From Agapetus fuscipes (taxonomy: Eukaryota > Arthropoda > Insecta > Trichoptera > Glossosomatidae), in the NCBI GenBank assembly GCA_951799405.1, contig OX637339.1, positions 5,146,001-5,210,000 of the forward strand: DNA of 64,000 nt, given 5' to 3'. The notes beneath the pieces were generated by a model, which made no database searches, was not told the DNA's origin, and saw only the letters and a program-made list of their open reading frames with translations. Shown piece after piece: positions 34,017 to 44,270 of the stretch. The translations under genes were made by a program, and so were the position numbers. Numbering within the stretch: position 1 is the first letter of the stretch; each line of letters begins with the position of its first letter.

Positions 34017-34487
34017 CAGGGTCTGTTGCACCAAACTCGTATCATACAAAAAACAAAATTAAGTGTGAATTCTCCCATCAAATAAAAAATTTGGTTGCAT
34101 ATACGTAAACCAGCTGATGGACATCATCACTAACCTCTGTCGGTGCATCATGCAGAAATAGAAAAAGAAGCACAGTGTTCGGAGACCGCGCTTTCACCAT
34201 TGCAGGACCGTCCACTTGGGATCAGCTGCCCCCAGAAGTGCGCGTCAAGAAAGGGATTGAAAGATTGAAGAAGGGAATAAAGACCCATTTTCTTCACCGC
34301 CGCGTTAAGTCTGAAAGCGCCCTTGCAGTGACAGTAATCACGAAACGGTGCTCTACCAATCATCATCATCATCATTTCCTTTTTAAATTCCATCATATTA
34401 TTATCCACTTCCGAAAAATATTAAACCGATGTCCTTACCAGAACTAAGCAATCAAATATTGATTAGAGGTTGATACAACAGGCCCTT
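34017..34487. mobile_element. MITE of the AGGGCC family, split by a LINE
   Basis: Reverse orientation relative to 30206-30441. Shared blocks CTGTTGCACCAAACTC, GTAAACCAGCTGATG, CCAGAACTAAGCAATCAAAT, TCAACC and GGCCCT; the LINE at about 34131-34376 separates the halves. Confidence 0.75.
34142..34400 (+). pseudogene. CR1/L2-type LINE C-terminus inside a MITE
   Basis: Encodes GDRAFTIAGPSTWDQLPPEV and LKKGIKTHFLHRR, the post-RT tail block, and ends with a (CAT)n run at 34359-34376. It lies within the MITE at 34017-34487. Confidence 0.75.
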
Positions 34488-34504
34488 AGTGGGGAGTTTG
34501 CAGG

Positions 34505-34625
34505 CTGATGCAGCCTCGCCATCAAATACAGACTAATTTTGGGGACAGTGCTTTCCAGTTTTCGAGACCTAAAGAGTGGAACAGACTGCCAGTCGGAGAA
34601 AGGTGTTCAGAATGTGTTGTACATT
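34505..34625 (+). pseudogene. Small LINE tail-block remnant
   Basis: FGDSAFQFSRPKEWNRLPVG resembles the FGxRSFxxxAPxxWNxLP motif of LINE C-termini. Only about 40 codons remain, with no RT core. Confidence 0.45.
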
Positions 34626-34699
34626 TTTAATTAACTGTCAATGCTTCACTTCCACACATCAGTGTAGGTACATGTCATTGTGTACCTATATAAGCTATC

Positions 34700-34937
34700 C
34701 ATCTATAATCTAAATGGCAAATAAATATTAACATTTAAAATTAATATTAAATGCATGCCCACAAACAGACACGTTTAAGATCGCGTTTACAAATGTTACA
34801 TGTGTGCTTACAAATTAAAATAAAAACCTCAAATGAACATAGACCGACCTCCCCTGAAACAGGAGGGGCATTGGCAAAGTGAACCATTTTTTACAGTATG
34901 GGTGGTCAATCTCATACCAACCTATAAGTCAAGGAAA
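34700..34937 (-). repeat. RepA copy
   Basis: TCTATAATCTAAATGGC to CCTATAAGTCAAGG; the GCCCTGCAACTCTTG block is deleted. Confidence 0.8.
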
Positions 34938-35579
34938 TACCGTAATTCTAAAATATGTCTTCAAACTTCAACGTTCTTCCTTTATCAACAATTTTCAACA
35001 GTATTTTTTTACGTATTACAATAAATTTTCAAACCTTATTGGGTTTTCCTTTTAAAGCCTTCCTGAGGGCAGCGTGGGCAGAGCTTAAGTCGTCAAAACG
35101 TCGTACGGATCTTAAACATCTGTTGGTTGGTCACACCTTAGAGAGAATATATCCTATCTACGTGTGTGCATTTTACGATACTAGTACCTCAAGTATAAAA
35201 CATTATATTCAAACTCAACAATAGCGTTACTAAAAAATTGGATGGTAACGAAAACACTCACTAGAGGCGCTGTTATGGTTTACTTACTCTTTTTAGTAAA
35301 TGCCATGGCTGATATAAATACTTGGGGTATAGCTGTACACAAGCAATATTTTATAGGTCGTTAAAGTTTAACAACTCATCTGATATCTTCAGTTGTAATT
35401 GCAGTACTCAATATTAAGCTTCATCTCCTGCAAAAATATCTTAAAGTATTTTTTTATCCAAGACAAGATATCTTATACTTTAAAAAAATCCGCTACGCTG
35501 GAAACGAAATAACTCGTACTTTGGAACCATGGATTAAAATTCTGGTGTATTTTGTATACCTTTATAATGCAGTTTTGTG
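34938..35579. other. Unassigned
   Basis: An 89-codon plus frame at 34955-35224 shows HTLERIYPIYVCAFYDTSTS but no splice or domain evidence. Confidence 0.3.
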
Positions 35580-36092
35580 TCCATTTTTATCCGCAAGACT
35601 TACGAAACCACTTCACTTCAAAGGTGGCGTCCTAGCTCTTCAGGTTGTTCTACCTGATTTCTTGTGAAGGTTGAGTAAAGAGCTGCCTCCATTTTTTTCC
35701 TATCCTGACATACCTCTTTCAATTCATTCATATCCATCACCTTTTTCATGCATTTTCTTCTTTTACGCTCACTTTGTATAATGTATATCCCATTCTTTCA
35801 CAATTTCCTCAATCTGATCACTCCATACTTTTCTCGGTCGTCCCTTCGCTCTTTTTCCTTTCACACTTTCTTTGTATATGCACTTTGACAGTCTATCATC
35901 ATTCATTCTTTCCACATGCCCAAACCATCTCATCACATTCTTTTGTACCTTAACTTTCACTTCCTCTTTCAAATTACATTTTATTTTACCCATTCATTTC
36001 AACAAAACGAAACGGGAAATCATTTCTGAATCTATTGTTGGAAATTAAACCCTGACCCTCAGATTTTGAACGCAAGCGCTCTGTCAAGACTG
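35580..36092 (-). repeat. SINE-C split by a LINE
   Basis: 35580-35684 (AACCACTTCACTTCAAAG, CTTGTGAAGGTTGAGTAAA) and 35999-36092 (AAACGGGAAATCATTTCTG to CTCTGTCAAGAC). Confidence 0.7.
35685..35998 (-). pseudogene. LINE C-terminal fragment (GRPRKVW family), inserted in SINE-C
   Basis: Encodes KCNLKEEVKVKVQKNVMRWF and KGRPRKVWSDQIEEIVKEWD on the minus strand; identity to 20648-21019 is high. The final 50 bases of the usual 3' end are missing. It splits a SINE-C copy. Confidence 0.8.
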
Positions 36093-36150
36093 GTCAGGCA
36101 AAATAGGTTCATCAATTGCATTACTCTTTACAAATGTATATTAAAAAAAA
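36092..36150 (+). repeat. SINE-D 3' end
   Basis: GGTCAGGCAAAATAGG, AATTGCATTACTCTTTACA, A-run. Confidence 0.6.
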
Positions 36151-36959
36151 TGCTGTAAACATTTTTCGCGGCATATCTAGTTTGAGGTCAAACAACTCAA
36201 GACCCATTTTTTCTCATTTGATATTTTGTCCAAATCCTTGTCTTAAAATGATGTTAGTAAAAAACACAGCACCTAAATATGAAACAGAATCTCTTTGTTT
36301 GAAATCCAAGCAGTCTGGTGATATATGGACCTCAATGACAGCGATCAGCGTAACCAAGGCCCCGAGTATGTGGGTCCACCTGGAATGTGGGAGTGGTCTG
36401 GCAGAGACACTAATGCCCGCTCAGCTCAAATATAAAGAAACGCTTATCGTCTTGCGTCATTAGCCACGAAGCATGGGTAAACTATAGACTATAGCCTATA
36501 GATGACTACGATATCCCTGATAATGATGGTGATGATATGAATATAATTGAATACTCTTCTTCTTTTTCTTGTTTGTGTCCACTGACGATAGGCGATCATA
36601 ACTTGTTTGTTCTAAGCGCGTCAGAGGTAATTTCGCATGAGCAATGTTTGTATGTGTACTGGACCAATGTGTCTTATGAAAACTGGAAATTGATTTTCAA
36701 AATGTCGAAAGAAACTCTCACAGTATCGTGTTTTACATTTTTTTCTTAGCTCAGATTGTGTAAAATGTGATTCTTAAGGGGGCGCTCTCATGTTGCACCG
36801 CGCCGAAAGCTGTCAAAGTTGCGACCCGTTTCCCCCCATCCCCTTTCGCCTCAGACCGTATGGATTTAGCCCCACAAAATATGCTCGACTTGCTATTGCC
36901 GTTTGAAGATTTTTTTTTACATACGACTTTTGTGGATCTCCCATCACGCAAAAAAAAAA

Positions 36960-37286
36960 AACGCAACTAAGCTACACATATAATGTAACTTCTTGCCTGT
37001 GTTATCCCCGAAGGGGTCACATGTGGCCATTCGGGACCTATTTATTTATACAGGTAAGGGGACCGGCCTTACACCAACAAATTTTAGTTGAAGTGGGGTT
37101 TCCCAACTCCCGAGAGTGCTGGTACTCATTTTTTGTGAAGGCTGAGTAAACCTTGCCGGTATTTTATTTTGGGGTTTGAAATAAACACCAAAACGGGAAA
37201 TCATTTCTGACACCCTCGGTGGGATTCGAACCCGAGCATTCGGCATGGAATGCAAGCACTCTACCACCTGAGCTATCGACCGGACT
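36960..37286 (-). repeat. SINE-C, complete
   Basis: A-run and CGCAACTAAGCTACAC to GAGCTATCGACCGGAC. Confidence 0.85.
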
Positions 37287-37365
37287 ATAGGACAGGATTT
37301 CTTAAAAAAAAAAAAAAAAAATTATAACGCTTTCGTCTTTACATTAAGTGTGGCCTGAGCCTCTA

Positions 37366-37455
37366 GAAAAGTCTCCTCTACTTTTTTCTATCCTTACATA
37401 CTGATCTCAGTTCATTTATATCCATTGCTTCTTCCCATAATTTCCACTTTGTACT
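37366..37455 (-). pseudogene. Short LINE fragment (GRPRKVW family)
   Basis: About 90 bases match the MDxNELxxVCKDRKKxxR-coding segment of the family on the minus strand. It lies inside the 36778-42000 unit. Confidence 0.5.
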
Positions 37456-37539
37456 TATTTTTATCCCGAAAATGTAAGCAGGTAGGTTTATGAATTTGAG
37501 ATATATTGAACTTTTATAAATGGCTAGGTACTATAGTAT

Positions 37540-37749
37540 TTTTTTTTTTTTTTTTTAAATAGATTTGTGGAAAGGAATGCAATCCACCAACCTATTTTAC
37601 CTGGCCAGTTGTCTTCATGCGAAAACAGAAGCTTGTGTGCATGCAACGGCATCTGTTGAACCAGGGTCGAAGTTATCGGCGTGGGATTCGAACCAGCGTT
37701 ATCCGGTTCCAAATAACCTGACTCGATCCACCCGGCTATAACACCGACA
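37540..37749 (-). repeat. SINE-D, middle deleted
   Basis: T-run, AGATTTGTGGAAAGGAATGC, GGCATCTGTTGAACCAGGG, GGGATTCGAACCAGCG, GGCTATAACACCGAC. Confidence 0.78.
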
Positions 37750-37855
37750 TTATATTACATATTTCATAGTGACATTTGAATAGAGTAACTAATTAAAAGT
37801 AGATAAATACATAATAAAATATTTTGTACCTATTGATATAGATTAGATTAGATTA

Positions 37856-38182
37856 AAACGCAACTAAGCTACATATATAGTGTGACTTTTTGCCGCGTTA
37901 TCCCCGAAGGGGTCGCATGTGGCGAGTTAACCTATTTATTTTTACAGGTAAGGGGGCCGGCCTTACGCCAACCACTTCAGTTGAAGTAGGGGTTTCTCAG
38001 CTCCCGAGGGGGCTGATACTCATTTCTTGTGAAGGCTGAGTAAACCTTGCCGGTATTTTTATTTTGGGGTTTGAAATAAACACCGAAATAGGAAATCATT
38101 TCTGACACCCTCCTCGGTGGGATTCGAACCCGAGCTCACGGGGTAGTATGCGAGCACTCTACCAACTGAGCTATCGACCGGA
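37856..38182 (-). repeat. SINE-C, complete
   Basis: CGCAACTAAGCTACATATA to CTGAGCTATCGACCGG; a GATTAGATTAGATTA run (RepA-like tail) abuts its 3' end at 37839-37853. Confidence 0.85.
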
Positions 38183-38483
38183 AAAAAAATATATTTTTCT
38201 TTTTTAAAAAATGAAATCTGTGACTATACAGTCACACAGTGCCAACCAAATAAAAACCAGAAAACAAAAAAAAAACAATCTGCAAGTAACTATAAACACA
38301 AGTCATTATGTCAACAAAATGAGTCCTAAGGTAGACAGGGTTTTCTAGGAATCAGCTTAACTTGTCGGACTAATGTGTTGTTAATTTCTTTGTTGGTAAT
38401 TCAAAAGACTCTACCTGAAGTCTATTATAGATGAGTCGTATAGAATCAAAGGCGGCAATCTAAAAATAAATAAATTGACATGA

Positions 38484-38632
38484 AGGGTCGTGGGTTCGAA
38501 TCCCCACGGAGTGCAAAGGAATATAATTTATATTATTTAAAACAAACCGGTCCGTAGTCCAATGATAACACTTCGGACTCTGAATGAAAGGTTGCGGGTT
38601 CGAATGCCAGCGGAGCACAAAAAATATAGCGT
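38484..38632 (+). repeat. Two SINE-B heads in tandem
   Basis: 38484-38520 retains only the B box region (GGGTTCGAATCCCCACGG); 38548-38632 has A and B boxes and stops at AAAAAATA. Confidence 0.65.
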
Positions 38633-38681
38633 TTGGCCAAATTTTAACAATTGATTTAAAAAATGTAATTTGTCGTGTATA

Positions 38682-38930
38682 TTCCTTAACTTATAGGTTG
38701 GTATGCGGCTGACCACCCATGCTGTAAAAATTGTTCACTTTGCCAATGTCACCCCTGTTTCAGGGAAGGACGACAAGAGTTACAGGGCTTATGTTCATTT
38801 GAAATACGGGTTTTTATATTGTAGGTACACATGCGGCATGTTTAAGCGCGAACTTGTACGTGTCTGCTTGTGAGAATGCATATAATGTGAATCCCCAATG
38901 TAACATATCCTTGCAGTTTAGATAAGATCA
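38682..38930 (+). repeat. RepA copy, full length
   Basis: ATTCCTTAACTTATAGG to GCAGTTTAGATAAGATC. Confidence 0.82.
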
Positions 38931-39168
38931 CTTGGTAAGCATAAGTCATAGAAAAATGTCTTTCAAAAATCGAGAATCCTTTTTATGGGGGTAGGTAAAA
39001 TTTGAACAAAGAACCATTGTTTAACATATTATCCTATTTCCATTGAAAGACATAATATTACAATGACGACCAAATAGAAAAATATTATAATAAAGTATAG
39101 TAAAATATTTTGCACAAAAAAATGTCTTTTTTTTCATAATCCTTATAATAGAAATTATTCTGGTGATG

Positions 39169-39401
39169 ACCGGTCCGTAGTTCAGTGGTGACATTTCGGA
39201 CTCTGAATGGAATTTGTGGGTTCGAATCCCGGCGGAGCACAACAATTATGCCATTTATATTTTCATATTTGCTCTTCGCTGGGTTGAAAAATTTAAAAAC
39301 CTTTACTCATGACCGGTAACAAAAGCTCCATCCCGCCTTACAGCAACTGGGTCTTGCTTGAGAATTGGCACTTTGTAGCGACGACGACCAAGCTCGTAAA
39401 A
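39169..39401 (+). repeat. SINE-B, tail lost
   Basis: GGTCCGTAGTTCAGTGG to ACGACCAAGCTCGTAA. Confidence 0.8.
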
Positions 39402-39410
39402 AGGTCGATA

Positions 39411-39654
39411 GCTCTATAATCTATAATCTAAGTTGCAAAGATATATAATCATTTAAAGCTCTCAGATGTATGCCCACAAACCAACACGTGAAGTTCGCGC
39501 TTACAAATGCTGAATGTGTACTTACAAATAAAATCCAAACCTCAAATGAACATAAGCCCCACAACTTTTGTCGACCTTCCCTGACACATTGGCAAAGTGA
39601 ACCATTTTTCACAGTATGGGTGGTCAGCCTCATACCAACCTATAAGTCAAGGAA
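39411..39654 (-). repeat. RepA copy
   Basis: CTATAATCTATAATCTAAG to CCTATAAGTCAAGG; AGGGGTG deleted. Same subtype as 15199-15441 (CAAATGCTGAATGTGTAC). Confidence 0.82.
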
Positions 39655-39899
39655 TCACTCAATTGGTAAAATGCTTGCATTCCATGCCGAGAGCAAGGGT
39701 TCGATCGCAAGGTTTACTCAGCCTTCACAAGAAATGAGCACCAGCCGGAGGTTGGAAAACCCCTACTTCAACTGAAACTGGTTGGTGTGAGGCCGGCCTC
39801 CTTACCTGTAAAAATAAATAGGTCCCGAATCGCCACATGCGACCCTTTCGGGGTTAACGCAGGCAAGAAGTTACACCATATATGCAGCTTAGTTGTGTT
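39654..39899 (+). repeat. SINE-C, internal deletion
   Basis: CACTCAATTGGTAAAATGC, GGGTTCGATCGCAAGG, then body to GCAGCTTAGTTGTGTTT. Confidence 0.75.
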
Positions 39900-39904
39900 T
39901 ATTC

Positions 39905-40302
39905 TAAGGTGATGCGAAACACTCCTCAAGAGCCGAACTTTACCGTCGCTATGGAATGCACCTATTCTCAAGAAAGCCCCTATTACTGCGGAGCTGTAGG
40001 CTTAAAAAAAATAGGCTGATTTATTTGGTGAGCGCTGTTTTTGTGTGAATCACACCTCAAGAGCCCTCTGCGAGCTTGGTCGTCGGTATAGAAATCGCCA
40101 ATACTTAAGCAAGACCCAGTTGTTGTAAGGTTGGATGGACCTTTTGATGACCGGTCTTTGGTAAAGGTTTATGAATTTTTTCAACCCAGCGAAAGCAAAT
40201 TTGAAAATATAAATGGTATATTTTTTGTGCTTCGCCGGGATTTGAGCCCACAACCTTCGAGTTACGAGTCCGAAGCGTTACCATTTGAACTACGGACCGG
40301 TC
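39905..40302 (-). repeat. SINE-B pair
   Basis: 40014-40302 is complete. 39905-39990 is a second, degraded body piece (CCTCAAGAGCCGAACTTTACC). Confidence 0.75.
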
Positions 40303-40490
40303 AATTTTACCAATAAATAAAATTCAATTTCTCGCCAGGAGCAAAAAAAAAACACTTTTTTTCGCATATCAACTTTTTATTCAGTTTTAATATTTTTTAT
40401 TAAATAAATTAATAAACGTACTAATCAAGTAACCCATACTGTAAATTTATTACACATATGTGTAAAAAATAAATTCCTTGACTTATAGGT

Positions 40491-40605
40491 CAACGACGTT
40501 ACCATGTTGAAAGCACCGGTTCCCATAGATCACCGAAGTTAAGCAACATTGGGCGCGGATAGTACTTGGATGGGTTACCGCTCAGGTACACCGCGTGTCG
40601 TTGGC
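40491..40605 (+). pseudogene. 5S rRNA-derived segment joined to SINE-B
   Basis: 115 bases correspond to arthropod 5S rRNA from CAACGACGTTACCATG to GTCGTTGGC, missing about two bases of the mature 5' end. The internal promoter boxes are recognisable (GAAGTTAAGCAACA; GTACTTGGATGGGT). Changes in the region after CACCGGTTC and near CCGCTCAGGTACACC break the fold. Eight bases of 3' extension (ATCTTGCC) connect it to a SINE-B, so it is a retroposed chimera or a compound SINE head and not an rRNA gene. Confidence 0.85.
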
Positions 40606-40613
40606 ATCTTGCC

Positions 40614-40914
40614 CCGGTCCGTAGTCCAGTGGCAACCATCCGGACTCGTTAATGGAAGGTTGTGGATTCGAATCCCGGCGGAGCACAAAAAATATACCAG
40701 TGTGCTTTCGAATGTGCTCGTCGCTGAGTCGAAGAATTCATAAACCTTTACCAAAGACCGGTCGCTGAAAGGTCCATCCAACCTTACAACTGGGTCTTGC
40801 TTGAGAATTGGCGCTTTCTACAGCGACGACCAAGCTCGCAGAGGGCTCTTCAGGTGTGATACACACAAAAACAGCGCTCACCAAATAAATCATCCTAATA
40901 TTATTATTATTATT
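40614..40914 (+). repeat. SINE-B, complete, with 5S-derived head
   Basis: tRNA-like head with A box TAGTCCAGTGG and B box GATTCGAATCCC, the conserved body (CAAAGACCGGTC, CCATCCAACCTTACA, GAGAATTGGCGC, GCGCTCACCAAATAAATC) and an ATT-repeat tail. With the 5S piece it forms a single 424-bp insertion in a RepA copy. Confidence 0.85.
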
Positions 40915-42099
40915 TGGTATGAGGCTGACCACCCATACTGTAAAAAATGGTTTACTCTTCCAATATGTCACCCCTGTTTCAGGGAAGGTCGGCAAGAATT
41001 GCAGGGCTTATGTTCATTTGAGATTAGGTTTTTTATACTGTAGGTCCATATGCGGCATGTGTGAGCGTTAAATTATGCGTGTCTGCTTGTGGGAATGCAT
41101 TTAATATGAATCTGAAATGATAAATATATTTGCAACTTAGATTTAGATGTGCGTTTTGAACCTATTTGACCACATACAATTGCTTTGTGTTTACAAACAA
41201 TACTAATAAAAGAAAGAAAACTTTCCGACTTCAAAGTTTTAATGTGTTATTTTCAATATTTATTCGTATTTTTTTACGCTAGTATCGCAGCAGACGAGGA
41301 GATAGTTTTTGTAATACACGTTGTCTTTAACCCATATGCTCTGCGTGTGTGAGGGAGAAGTACCGTGCGGTAGAGAGGTTGGACAAGCAAGCGGCACAGA
41401 TCCCACGTCCGAGCCCCTTGAAGAACAAAGGGAGACTGATTCATTTTGAACAGAATTTTAAAGGTTTGCGAAATAAGGAAAAAATCCATGAAAAAAAATA
41501 TTTTGACTATTTGTTTTGTTGTTACAGGTTTAAAAAAGACTTTATCTACATGGGATTTTTTTCATTTTTTTTTTTAAACATTGAATGTCGGAAAAAAACG
41601 TGTACGAAAAATACAAAAAAAAAAGAAATTTTGCAATATTCAAAAGGTAAAATAATGAAAACAATATCAAATTTCAAAAAAGTAATCTGATCATGCCTTC
41701 AACAAACTCTTTTAAAATTATTCTATCATAGAAAAAATTAAGATTTTTTTTTTGTTTTTGGAGGATATGCTTTTTAGCAAAGCTCTTTCCGCAACTAGCA
41801 AAAACAAGTCCAGATTAAGCTTTGATTTATATACGTAAATAATTTATTTGACTTTTGAAAAAAATATGATATATAGTTTAAATGTTGATTAATCTTACGT
41901 AATTTTTTTAAATATTAATTTATGTCTTAATGATGCTCTAAAAAAATAAATGAAAACATACTTTAAAAAAAAAAATCTTGAATATGCGTGGAGCGCACCC
42001 TTAAGACAATTTCATTGACAAGTCATCTTTGAATCAAATGGTAGATAAGCCAAAGAACCACTGAGGGAACGATATGACTACGATATCCCTGATAATTAT

Positions 42100-42262
42100 G
42101 GCAACCTATAATATAAGATCCACAAACAGGCACGCATAAGTTCGCGCTTACAAGTGCTGCATGTGTACTTGCAAATTAAAATTTAACACACACCCTGCAA
42201 CTTTTCCAACCTTCCCTGTAACAGGGGTGACATTGTCAAAGTGAACCATTATTTTTACTTAC
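42100..42262 (-). repeat. RepA copy, partial
   Basis: CACAAACAGGCACGCATAAG to GTGAACCATTATTTTTAC. Confidence 0.7.
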
Positions 42263-42285
42263 AAAGATGTTGAGAGAGCATTTAG

Positions 42286-42512
42286 ATCGATCCGTAGTGT
42301 AGTGGTAACGCACAGGAAAAAATCATATACCTTTGCAAAAGACCGGTCACTAAAGGTCCATCCAGCCTTACAGCAACTGTGTGTTGCTTGAGTATTGGTG
42401 CTTTCTATAGTGATAACCAAGCTCGCAGAGGACTTTAGAGGTATTATTATTTACACAAAAACAAGGGTCACCAAATAAATCATCCTAATGTACTTAATTA
42501 TTATTATTGTTA
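42286..42512 (+). repeat. SINE-B with deleted B box
   Basis: CCGTAGTGTAGTGGTAACGC jumps to AAATCATATACCTTTGC; tail TTATTATTATTG. Confidence 0.75.
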
Positions 42513-43062
42513 CCCACTGTCTGTTTCTGACGCGTATGAGAGAAAAGGCTTGAGATCCAGCTACTGCAAATGCAAGGTCCCAAAATACATTATTGGTTTT
42601 CCTTTCTAGCACATCTACCAATGTATTGTCCACCCATTTGTTAACAGTTTTAAGCTTGATTAGCTCAGCAAGTGTTTTGTGTTTCCCATACTATAAAGGC
42701 GAAACGGTTATGTCAGAATTATTGCTACCTTCCCACGTATGTAATTAAACGTCTATTAATTATTTTTTATTAAAGAATTTTAAAATAAGTCCATCTACGT
42801 GACATTCCTTACTTAATTCAAAAGCAATATTTGTTTTGCCTTAATATATGTAAGAAGAATATTGGTTTTTATTATTCAATATTTTTACATTCCAAAACAC
42901 CTACGTAGATTCCATACTAAAGAGGTCAATGTAAGCAAAAAACAAAGGATAAACTATTAGTTTTACTATTTATATAGTTGAATAATGTGAACAATGCTTT
43001 TAAAACTTAAAACTTACTTTCTTATGTAAACGTGCCAAATAATGTGATGAGATTTATCTTTA

Positions 43063-43275
43063 AATAGATTTGTGAAGAGGAATGCAATTCACCAATCTAT
43101 TTTTCCTAGCCATTGTCTTCATACAAAAGCAGAAGCTTGTGTGCATGCAATGGCATCTGTTGAGCCAGGGTTGAAGTTATGGTCAAAGGGCCAGGCGTGA
43201 TTCGAACCAGCGCTATTCTGTTCCAAATACGCTAGTCAAGAATAGAGACTTAACTCCCTCGGCCATAACACCGAG
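43063..43275 (-). repeat. SINE-D
   Basis: AGATTTGTGAAGAGGAATGC to GGCCATAACACCGAG; same deletion subtype as 37540-37749. Confidence 0.78.
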
Positions 43276-43428
43276 ATGGTTTGGACATGTTGAAAGAATG
43301 GATGATGAAAAACTTACAACGTTATTCTGTAACAAGTACGCTAATCAAGAATAGCGACTTGATGCCCTCGACCATAACACCGAGATGGTTTGGACATGTA
43401 GAAAGAAAGGATGATGAAAGACTTACAA
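43211..43428. repeat. 109-bp tandem duplication across a SINE-D/LINE junction
   Basis: Copy 1 43211-43319 and copy 2 43320-43428 share the SINE-D head (ACGCTAxTCAAGAATAG, CCATAACACCGAGATGG) and the LINE start (TTTGGACATGT), differing at roughly 15 sites. Confidence 0.85.
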
Positions 43429-43682
43429 AGTGTGTACACAGAGGAAGTGTGAAAGGAAAAAGAGGAAAGGGAAGACAGAGAAATATATTGCTGGATCAGA
43501 TTGGTAAAAAAGTGAAACAATTGAATAGACAAATCGAATGTGAAAGAAGGAAATGTATGAAAAAAGTGATGGATATGTATGAGCTGAAAGAAGTATGCAA
43601 AGATAGGAAAAATGGAGGCAAATCTGCAGAGGCCATGGCCACCCCTTGCGGAATGGCGACAGAGTTACAGTTACAGATATAA
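43271..43682 (+). pseudogene. LINE C-terminal fragment (GRPRKVW family) with local duplication
   Basis: Encodes RWFGHVERKDDERLTKCVHR, KGKRGKGRQRNILLDQIGKK and YELKEVCKDRKNGG, ending in the GCGGAATGGCGACAGAGTTACA 3' motif region. The first 50 bases occur twice because of a 109-bp tandem duplication that also covers the SINE-D head. Confidence 0.8.
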
Positions 43683-44270
43683 GGTATATGTTCGTAATAA
43701 TTTTTTTTCGACATCTTTCTTAGTTCAAAATAATTATGTATAAACATGTTCAATTTTGTTGCATACACCACTTTTAATTGGTAACACACAGTTTTATTTT
43801 TTAAATTAATCTCCCACGATATCAAATTTCTTATATTTATGGCCGCCTTTTCCGGTCATCTCGACCCAAGAAATCTTGCACAATTCAGTTTGTAGTAAAT
43901 TTTACGTACATTCAAGATTCAAATCATTTTGTTGCAACCGCTTTTTATCTGATAAAATTTCTTTCGATTTGTTAATGAATTTGATGACTCTATTTAAAAG
44001 TTAATAATATTGTAATATTGTTTATGCATGTTTTACATCAGGATTAAGAGGACTCTTACAAAAAAAAACCGTTAATTTTAACATTAATGTTATAAATCAC
44101 GCATATTTCTTGTATTTTTTTTTTGGCTAAATTACAAAGTTAAAATTATTTAAATAACGTCACAAAAAATATAAAACAAAAAACATTTTTTTCGTTTTAT
44201 TTTGTTGCTTTATATTTTGGAAATATATTTTTTCTTTACAATTATAGAATGATCATCTTCATAATTTTAC
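43683..44270. other. Unassigned AT-rich, upstream of the 44438 exon
   Basis: Poly(T)/poly(A) rich intron-like sequence. Confidence 0.4.

Larger units (their letters stand above)
40474..41150 (+). repeat. RepA copy split by the 5S/SINE-B chimera
   Basis: Head TTCCTTGACTTATAGGT (40474-40490) and remainder TGGTATGAGGC onward (40915-41150). Removing 40491-40914 restores the normal RepA sequence exactly. Confidence 0.85.
36778..42000. mobile_element. TTAA-flanked 5.2-kb composite element, unclassified
   Basis: TTAA at 36774-36777 and 42001-42004. Ends GGGGGCGCTC and GAGCGCACCC are inverted repeats with 9 of 10 matching. A related repeat at 47705-47925 carries the uninterrupted site (GTGATTCTTTATTAAAGGG). 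The original interior appears to be the terminal 190 bases at the left and roughly 41160-42000 at the right; the middle is filled by SINE-B, SINE-C, SINE-D and RepA copies. The left end has a GC-rich frame, the right end only AT-rich frames. TTAA targeting recalls piggyBac, but the ends begin GGG and no DDD transposase is visible. Confidence 0.6.
36530..42074 (+). repeat. RepG copy interrupted by the TTAA element
   Basis: 36530-36773 and 42005-42074 match 47705-47925 (GAGCAATGTTTGTATGTGTA, CTCAGATTGTGTAAAATGTG, CAAATGGTAGATAAGCC). The whole is bracketed by a 27-bp direct repeat, TGACTACGATATCCCTGATA plus seven bases, at 36503-36529 and 42075-42101. Confidence 0.65.

Noticed and set aside
40491..40605. 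Functional 5S rRNA gene
   Set aside because: 5' end is missing, stem bases are changed, there is no T-run terminator, and it is fused to a SINE.
42451..42633. Minus-strand frame with AFAVAGSQAFSLIRVRNRQ
   Set aside because: Suggests a LINE tail block, but it is too short and overlaps a SINE-B tail; not distinguishable from chance.
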